Shown piece by piece: positions 41,367 through 46,291 of a stretch of 46,291 bases of DNA. The stretch is taken from positions 1-46,291 of the forward strand of contig NZ_JABCJE010000016.1 in assembly GCF_013377535.1 (NCBI RefSeq), in the 5' to 3' direction. Source of the DNA: Donghicola mangrovi. GTDB taxonomy: Bacteria; Pseudomonadota; Alphaproteobacteria; Rhodobacterales; Rhodobacteraceae. Positions within the stretch are counted from its first letter, which is position 1; every line of letters begins with the position of its first letter. The notes beneath the pieces are model-generated. The model ran no database searches, was not told the DNA's origin, and saw nothing but the letters and a program-made list of their open reading frames with translations. A program made the translations under genes and the position numbers.

Positions 41367-41999
41367 ATGCCAGCTACAAATCTACCTGGCATCCGAGCAT
41401 GCCGTCCTGCTTGGAACAAGGGGCGCATCGTCGGCCAGAAGCGCCCGCTTGCGCCGAAACACGTATGGGCAATCCGGGTTCGACTAGAGATTGCCCAGAA
41501 GTTACGCGAACTGGCGCTCTTCAATCTCGCCATAGACAGCAAATTACGGGGCTGCGATCTGGTAAAGCTGAAGGTTGCTGACGTTTACGCAGCCGGACAG
41601 GTTAAGCACTGCGCTTCAATCTTCCAGAGCAAAACCCGCAAACCTGTCAGCTTCGAGATCACCGAGGGGACGCGGAAAGCCGTCGCGAGTTGGCTCGAGG
41701 AGTCCATGATGATTGGCTCGGAGCATTTGTGGCCGGGCCGCTTTCATGAACGTCTGCATATTTCGACGAGGCAATACGCTCGTCTGGTGCGTGAATGGGT
41801 GATCTCAATCGGCTTAGAGCCGAGCGCCTATGGAACCCACTCCATGCGGCGGACCAAGGTGGCACAGATATACCGAAAAACTGGCAACCTCCGCGCGGTC
41901 CAGCTTTTGTTGGGCCATACGAAAATGGATAGCACGGTTCGCTACCTCGGCGTCGAACTCGAAGATGCGCTGACCATCGCAGAGGCTGTTGAGATTTGA
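41367..41999 (+). CDS. Tyrosine recombinase / integrase, short form
   Basis: The 210-residue protein has the catalytic pattern of tyrosine recombinases: Arg in KLRGCDLVKLKV, H-xx-R in GTHSMRRTKVAQIY, His in LLGHTKMDSTVRYL and Tyr in the VRYLG end. The N-terminal DNA-binding part is much shorter than in phage integrases, as in a group of small recombinases found in many Proteobacteria. The ATG at 41367 follows GAGGAGG at good spacing. It is a candidate for moving the adjacent patchwork region, but no att repeats were identified. Confidence 0.87.
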   Translation: MPATNLPGIRACRPAWNKGRIVGQKRPLAPKHVWAIRVRLEIAQKLRELALFNLAIDSKLRGCDLVKLKVADVYAAGQVKHCASIFQSKTRKPVSFEITEGTRKAVASWLEESMMIGSEHLWPGRFHERLHISTRQYARLVREWVISIGLEPSAYGTHSMRRTKVAQIYRKTGNLRAVQLLLGHTKMDSTVRYLGVELEDALTIAEAVEI

Positions 42000-42154
42000 A
42001 TAGAGGGCCGCCATGACAACGGAGGCCCTGAGCTGCCGGTCGGGACTGCGCCGATGCAGCAGTGCGGCTTTCCCAAAGCGGTGGTTCAGTGCTTGGTGCG
42101 GAAAACCACTGTCCGAAAGTCGCCGATCGCGCACAAAACTGCCGGTCGTAGGGA
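42000..42154. other. Intergenic stretch downstream of the recombinase
   Basis: About 155 bases with CTGCCGGTCG appearing twice, at about 42023 and 42139, as imperfect direct repeats. No gene is recognised. If the recombinase acts locally, this is one place where an attachment site could lie. Confidence 0.35.
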
Positions 42155-42922
42155 TCAGGCCGTCAAAAACCGTCGTAGGAGATCCGCGAACTCTTTGGGG
42201 GCATCAATGTGGACCGAGTGACCGGCTTCGAGCTGGGCGAAGGTCGTGCCGGTGCGCCATTGTGTCATGGTCCGTAACTCGGCCGCATCGCAAATGCGGC
42301 TTTCACGCCCCAAGACGACGAGCGCCGCGCACTGGCTTTTCAGCCAGATGGCCCAGTGATCGCCATTGGTCGCCTTTTCCGACATCAGGAACTCCGCAGG
42401 TTCGAAATTTAGGGCCCATTCGTCTGCAACGCGATGGATCGAGTTTTGCAGATAGGGCGCAAGGCGAGGCCCGAGGCGCGCCTCGAGGTCTTCACGCAAG
42501 CGGTGCGTACCGCCCCAGCCCCCCATATAAGTCGCTTAATCGTCCTGAATAGTCACACCGATGTCTTCGATGACCATTGCGCTTATGCGCTCAGGATGTG
42601 CCGCAGCGAGATGATAGGCAACAATTCCTCCGAAAGAGTGGCCAACCACAGGAACCGGCTCTGTGATGGACAGTTGGTCCAGAAGTGCAACCACATCGGA
42701 CACATAGGCGGGCATACTATGTGGCACGGCGTGGTCGGTCTCTCCGAACCCGCGCTGGTCCAATGCGATCACGCGCCAATCGGGGGCAAGGTCGTCGGCC
42801 AACGCAGAAAAATCGGACGCGCCCATCCAGTGCCCGTGTAGCGCAACCAGAGGCCGCCCCGCCCCGCCGGCGTCAAGGAAGGACAGGACGATCCCGTCGT
42901 GTTCGAAGCTGTGCCTGTGCAT
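42155..42922 (-). pseudogene. Alpha/beta-hydrolase gene split by one in-frame stop
   Basis: The N-terminal part starts MHRHSFEHDGIVLSFLDAGG at ATG 42922 and holds LVALHGHWMGASDF (oxyanion loop) and VVGHSFGGIVAYHLAAAHPE with the nucleophile Ser. After VTIQDD comes TAA at 42538-42536. The same frame then continues (MGGWGGTHRLREDLEARLGP) to AALVVLGRESRICDA and FAQLEAGHSVHIDAPKEF, with the catalytic His, ending at TGA 42155. Catalytic residues are intact on both sides, so a single nonsense mutation is the only visible lesion. The original substrate is unknown. Confidence 0.8.
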
Positions 42923-43090
42923 GAACCCGCCTTTTGTTTCTCGACATGTAACCCGTCAGGGCGGAGCGACAAGGGCCACTCGGGGCCAGAACACAGGACC
43001 AGAAACGGTCACGCGACTGCGCGGCGTTACGTCCCGAACCCGTCCGATCAAAGCTTCTTTTCAAAGAACAGGTCCGGATATGGGACGTCA

Positions 43091-43252
43091 TTAATTCTCT
43101 TGCTCTCGGGCCAGCCCAAGGTTGCGCGCTGCAGGGGCAACCCACATGCGTTTCACCTCTGCGAGCGTCCCTCCGCGGCCCTTGATGACAACGCAGCCCA
43201 GCGGAATCTCCGCAAGTCCCGCCACCACAAACCTGCCGTGGGGGTGTTTCAT
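43091..43252 (-). pseudogene. GNAT acetyltransferase fragment
   Basis: A 53-codon frame from ATG 43252 reads GRFVVAGLAEIPLGCVVIKG and AEVKRMWVAPAARNLGLARE, then stops. The block RMWVAPAARNLGLAR is the acetyl-CoA-binding motif A region of GNAT proteins, which normally continues for about 70 more residues. The N-terminal half is also missing. It is therefore a remnant of a GNAT gene. Confidence 0.65.
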
Positions 43253-43437
43253 CTGTGACTGGTCAGGTTCAACCGTTGACTAAACTCGGCGGCAAAGGCG
43301 GCCATGCAATCCCTGGCGAACTTGGAGGCGTAGTCGACCTCCTTAAATACGACGGCGTCGAGCGATGCCGCGATCAGTTCGCCGGCGTGCTGCCGCGTCA
43401 GCGCCGTCTGCTCATCTGGGGGAGGCGCCGATGTTGC
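43249..43437 (-). pseudogene. Short unassigned frame upstream of the GNAT fragment
   Basis: Bounded by stops, the frame reads DEQTALTRQHAGELIAASLD, then AVVFKEVDYASKFARDCMAA and FAAEFSQRLN, and ends in a TGA overlapping the GNAT fragment's ATG. It looks like natural helical protein sequence but lacks a start codon. It may be the tail of a lost gene. No family is recognised. The remaining bases up to 43499 show nothing. Confidence 0.3.
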
Positions 43438-43499
43438 CTATCCGGGAAGGACTTCCCGGTCTGTATCGGCCCAGGTCCCTAGTGCCGCACCTTGTCGAG

Positions 43500-44081
43500 C
43501 TATGAACGCCCTTTTGCTATGGCGAGGTTCAATCGAGCAGCTACCCCAGTCAAAATAGCGATGAGCACTGCCAACATTGCCAACGTGAGCAATATGAACT
43601 TCGCAGCCGCTGCGGCTGAGTAAATCATCGCAAGAGATGCAGAAATTGCATCAGGGCGTGCGAGCATTCCGAACGACAGCAGATTTTCGAGTACATCGAA
43701 TGAGGCGCCGCACACACCTAAAATTGCTGCGGCGCGACCCAAATGCCAGCTCCAAACACCGAGTAGGTTGATCTTTCCCCCAAGCCGCGCAGCCAAAGTT
43801 CCCAACAGCAACGAGACGGCCATCACCGCTGCGATGAAGCCAAAGTCGAGGAATTGAGTCTGCCAATAGATGTGCAGGGTCCCGGCATCCATCATATGCG
43901 CATAGTATGCCTCGATGAGCTTGGCATCGAACGCCAGTTGGCCCGACGCATAGTCAACCGGATAAAGCGATGCTGCATAGCTGGCGTCGAGGCGTCCTTT
44001 GATCCAGTGAAAGCCGAGAAATGCCAGAAAGGTTGCCGCCAAGTGTACGAAGAGGGGCATTCGAAGAAGTCGATTAAGCAT
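43500..44081 (-). CDS. Hypothetical inner-membrane protein, four TM segments
   Basis: The 193-residue protein from ATG 44081 (MLNRLLRMPLFVHLAATFLA) has four strongly hydrophobic segments: LFVHLAATFLAFLGFHWI, FGFIAAVMAVSLLLGTLAA, GRAAAILGVCGASFDVLENL and KFILLTLAMLAVLIAILTGV. GTGGGAAA upstream serves as ribosome site; ATG 44105 would give a longer form starting inside an operator. It is divergent from the marR gene with shared operators, so it is probably the repressed target. No function is recognised. Confidence 0.7.
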   Translation of the reverse strand: MLNRLLRMPLFVHLAATFLAFLGFHWIKGRLDASYAASLYPVDYASGQLAFDAKLIEAYYAHMMDAGTLHIYWQTQFLDFGFIAAVMAVSLLLGTLAARLGGKINLLGVWSWHLGRAAAILGVCGASFDVLENLLSFGMLARPDAISASLAMIYSAAAAAKFILLTLAMLAVLIAILTGVAARLNLAIAKGRS

Positions 44082-44098
44082 AAAATTTCCCACTTTGT

Positions 44099-44131
44099 AT
44101 TCCATGGAATGCTTTTTACATTCCTCGGAAT
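44099..44131. promoter_or_regulatory. Twin palindromic operators between the membrane-protein and marR genes
   Basis: ATTCCATGGAAT (44099-44110) and ATTCCTCGGAAT (44120-44131) are near-identical inverted repeats. Their centres are 21 bp apart, two helical turns, so two dimers would bind the same face. They sit between the divergent start codons, just upstream of marR (ATG 44150), as expected for MarR autorepression and repression of the neighbour. Confidence 0.75.
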
Positions 44132-44149
44132 GCAAATCAAGAGGTTTCG

Positions 44150-44617
44150 ATGCAACACCCGCCGCTTTCCGCACAGTTCGGCCAACAGCTTGGGGTTGTC
44201 AGCACCCTGTACCGGTCGTTGATCGAAAGCCTGCTTGTTCCTCACGATGTAACCTGGGCGCAGTTCAGTCTGCTTCTCCATCTTGCTCGGAGGAGCGGCC
44301 CGAGCCGAATTTCCGAGATCGCCTCAGCCGTGAACCTGACCCAACCTGCCGTGACCAAAGTGGTCCAAAAATTTTCAGCACAGCAGATGGTTTTCGTCCG
44401 GAGCGATCAAAACGACGGGCGCAATAGGCTGGTAGAGATCACAGAGGTAGGGCGCACAAGGCTTGTTGCCATGCAGCAGTCTTTTGGCCCTGCTTTTCAC
44501 GAGCTACTACTGGATTGGAGCTCTGAGGAGATAGAACGCCTCATTCACGATCTCACGCGCTTGAGCGCAACCCTCGTCACCTTGAATGAGGCGCAGCGGG
44601 GCCAGAAAAAGCCCTGA
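44150..44617 (+). CDS. MarR-family transcriptional regulator
   Basis: The 155-residue protein has the MarR winged helix: ISEIASAVNLTQPAVTKVVQ (recognition helix) and the wing VFVRSDQNDGRNRLVEITEV, with dimerization helices at both ends. AAGAGG precedes the ATG. It is divergent from a four-TM membrane protein gene and shares two palindromic operators with it, so it most likely represses both. The inducing ligand is unknown. Confidence 0.9.
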   Translation: MQHPPLSAQFGQQLGVVSTLYRSLIESLLVPHDVTWAQFSLLLHLARRSGPSRISEIASAVNLTQPAVTKVVQKFSAQQMVFVRSDQNDGRNRLVEITEVGRTRLVAMQQSFGPAFHELLLDWSSEEIERLIHDLTRLSATLVTLNEAQRGQKKP

Positions 44618-44788
44618 GAACTATTCATCACCTGTTCGTTTGCCAAGCTGCGATTGAACTAAGTCAGCCCTCCAGATCGATCATCGCGGTTCGATTGCTC
44701 AAGTCCGATTGATGTCCGGTTGGCGGACTTTGCTGTCGTTCAGCTATGAGCTAGATGAGCACCACGAACAGGCATCACGGGCATAATT
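44618..44788. other. Intergenic gap, nothing recognised
   Basis: About 170 bases between marR and the kinase-like gene. I see no terminator hairpin with a T-run, no repeat of the hairpin families and no coding sequence. Confidence 0.4.
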
Positions 44789-45286
44789 GTGGCTACCCTC
44801 ATTTCATTCGCAGGCTTGCCGGGAACTGGTAAGAGCACAATCTCACGCGCCCTGTCGGTCGCAAAGGGGGCGGTATATCTGCGGATTGATGAGATCGACG
44901 CCGCTATCTGGGAAATTGATCCCGACCGGGACATCGGTCCAGAAAGCTACCATATCGCAGCAGCCCTTGCGGCCTCAAACCTTGCTCTGGGGCACACGGC
45001 AATTATCGACTGCGTGAACCCTTGGGTGATCACACGCGAGATCTTCACTGCCGCCGCAAAGCGGTCAAAGGTAAGAATTCTTGGCGTTGAAACCATTTGC
45101 TCTGATCCGGTGATCCATCGGGCAAGGGTCGAAGAACGCACGATGGATGTGCCCGGCCTCGAAAAACCCGACTGGCAAAAGGTGCTATCCCGCGACTACA
45201 CGCCATGGGCTACGGCAGATGTGAAGCTGGACACGGCCAAACTGAATGTTGCTGAAGCCGTAGCCGAGATTGAGCGCCATCTCTAA
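44789..45286 (+). CDS. P-loop kinase-like AAA protein
   Basis: The 165-residue protein begins with a Walker A motif, ISFAGLPGTGKSTISRAL, followed by VYLRIDEIDAAIWEI, a lid-type region (IHRARVEERTMDVPGLEKPD) and a DWQKVLSRDYTPW end. It resembles small P-loop kinases of the Zeta-toxin / chloramphenicol-phosphotransferase-like group, which phosphorylate small molecules. The start is GTG 44789. No antitoxin-like gene is next to it, so a toxin role is not supported. The substrate is unknown. Confidence 0.8.
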   Translation: MATLISFAGLPGTGKSTISRALSVAKGAVYLRIDEIDAAIWEIDPDRDIGPESYHIAAALAASNLALGHTAIIDCVNPWVITREIFTAAAKRSKVRILGVETICSDPVIHRARVEERTMDVPGLEKPDWQKVLSRDYTPWATADVKLDTAKLNVAEAVAEIERHL

Positions 45287-45634
45287 GGCGGCTTTGGGCT
45301 CGAAGCGGTCTTATGCTGAGACGCGACGGGTCGTGCGCTTGGCACGCAGCAGTGGCCGTCGTTCCCGGCCCGTTGCTGCCGTTCAGTCTCTGGCCGCTAC
45401 GCGGCAACGCAGCTACGCTGTCCGGACATTCAAGGTTTAACGTAGCTCAGGCTGATGAGGCGCCAGGTGGGCGGTGGGCAAAAGATGCTGCTGCGGCCCC
45501 GACGCTTCCAGAAAACAGATCTTCCGCGGCAGCAATTCGAATGGCTTCTCCTCTTCGGTTTGTGCGGTAGTTTGGTGAAGTAGTTCACATCAAGGAAGAT
45601 AGCCCTGTACGCTTCGGAAGCCTTCAAACCACGG
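45287..45634. other. Intergenic gap, nothing recognised
   Basis: About 350 bases rich in short GC palindromes (for example GGCCGCTACGCGGC near 45392). Minus-strand frames read through part of it (FLDVNYFTKLPHKPKRRSHS) but lack a recognisable family and look like chance frames. Confidence 0.4.
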
Positions 45635-46276
45635 ATGGCACTAATGACCCGTGCCATTGAAGCGGGAGATTCCCCCTTTCAAGGGATGGTCCCCGCCGTA
45701 CTAGATCAGATATTCGAGGAACTTTCGGCGAGTATCGACAGAAGCCCCGAGACGCTTCGCGAACTTTACTTCCTGACATCGCACGGTCACTTCACGCGGT
45801 CGCTTGAAGAGATGAACAAAATTCTATTTCAACTTGGTCCGTTCCAAAGGGAGATTGTCTCTCGTTTGCGAGGTGGTCCTGAAAGTTTCAAGCAACCCTA
45901 TTGTCCAAACAGGCAAATGCTTTTTGACGCCGTTCAGTCAGCACTTGTTACGAACCCCCGAATAAAGCTACTCGAACATCTGGCGCCCGGAAACGCGGTG
46001 TTTTTCAGGTTCGGTCCGGCGAGTGGCAGCTCGATCGAAGTGTGTCTGAATACCCGGCTCAATCCCTTGGGGACATATTCGCAGGATGTATTGAGGGACT
46101 CACAAACGGGGACACGTCTGAACTGTATGTTGCGGCCGCTCTTCGGTGACTTCCGAGATTCGTCTTACCATTGTCCCGATGATGTCCAGCGTTGGACCGT
46201 GGATATCCTTCGCTATGCCAGTGCAGTATTTGAATGGTGGGAAACCGACCAGAACGAAAATCCCAGTGTGCCATAA
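45635..46276 (+). CDS. Hypothetical protein
   Basis: The 213-residue product starts at ATG 45635 (MALMTRAIEAGDSPFQGMVP) or the ATG three codons later; neither has a strong ribosome site. It is soluble-looking and helical at the N terminus (AVLDQIFEELSASIDRSPET), with a possible beta-rich middle (GNAVFFRFGPASGSSIEVCL) and a Trp-rich C terminus (DVQRWTVDILRYASAVFEWW). No family is recognised. The frame is open over its full length with even codon use, so it is probably a real gene. The window ends 15 bases after its stop. Confidence 0.55.
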   Translation: MALMTRAIEAGDSPFQGMVPAVLDQIFEELSASIDRSPETLRELYFLTSHGHFTRSLEEMNKILFQLGPFQREIVSRLRGGPESFKQPYCPNRQMLFDAVQSALVTNPRIKLLEHLAPGNAVFFRFGPASGSSIEVCLNTRLNPLGTYSQDVLRDSQTGTRLNCMLRPLFGDFRDSSYHCPDDVQRWTVDILRYASAVFEWWETDQNENPSVP

Positions 46277-46291
46277 CGGAATCTTGGCTAT

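Noticed and set aside
41165-41542. Minus-strand frame opposite the recombinase start
   Set aside because: No family and no ribosome site; it overlaps the well-supported recombinase reading frame.
44789-45286. Toxin-antitoxin interpretation of the P-loop kinase
   Set aside because: It resembles Zeta-like kinases in size and Walker motif, but no small antitoxin gene is adjacent and the preceding marR gene is separated by 170 bases.

Overview
The window looks like an accessory, mosaic part of an alphaproteobacterial genome, most probably from the Rhodobacteraceae (Roseobacter group). This is an inference from protein style: a TRAP transporter operon, an MhpA-type aromatic pathway, RTX and polysaccharide genes, and IS3-family elements of a type I associate with this group. 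No rRNA or complete tRNA was seen, and no replication gene was found, so chromosome versus large plasmid cannot be decided.

Layout. (1) 1-2131: the 3' part of rmlA (dTDP-rhamnose synthesis), then a dead IS3-family element (IS-A copy 1). (2) 2229-21060: an AT-richer minus-strand surface-glycan cluster. In order of transcription it encodes an RTX calcium-binding protein, three large glycosyltransferases, a methyltransferase, ManC (GDP-mannose), a 1555-residue multi-transferase, a GT61 enzyme, an SGNH-type protein and a sulfotransferase. Together these could make, decorate and export-couple a mannose/rhamnose-containing, possibly sulfated glycan. (3) 21337-23812: an IS graveyard. An IS5-type remnant abuts IS-A copy 2, which is itself interrupted by a second IS3-family element (IS-B). 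(4) 23835-34181: high-GC, chromosomal-looking genes: rsuA, a carboxymuconolactone-decarboxylase-like gene, a minus-strand aromatic catabolic operon (TRAP dctQMP, extradiol dioxygenase, FAD hydroxylase, FAH-family hydrolase, IclR regulator), a UPF0303 gene and rsgA. (5) 34182-46291: a patchwork with tRNA-like fragments, a LysR/tautomerase divergent pair, a mobilization module (MobC-like protein, relaxase, and a small coiled-coil gene overlapping the relaxase in another frame), a third IS-A fragment, a GT51-like protein, a tyrosine recombinase, a broken hydrolase, a MarR/membrane-protein divergent pair with twin operators, a P-loop kinase and hypotheticals.

The most unusual signal is inside the dead transposases. 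At least five 38-41 bp hairpin insertions share conserved outer sequences (CCTCTC on one side, TGCCGG plus a CAG-like end on the other), but their stems differ in sequence and still pair. Four lie in IS-B and one in IS-A copy 1. A second pair of about 35-43 bp insertions (one in IS-A copy 2, one in IS-B) forms another related set. Removing the insertion in IS-A copy 1 (net 37 bp) restores the transposase frame. This looks like a family of miniature mobile hairpins, or of sequences that could be bypassed or processed; I do not recognise it as a described element.
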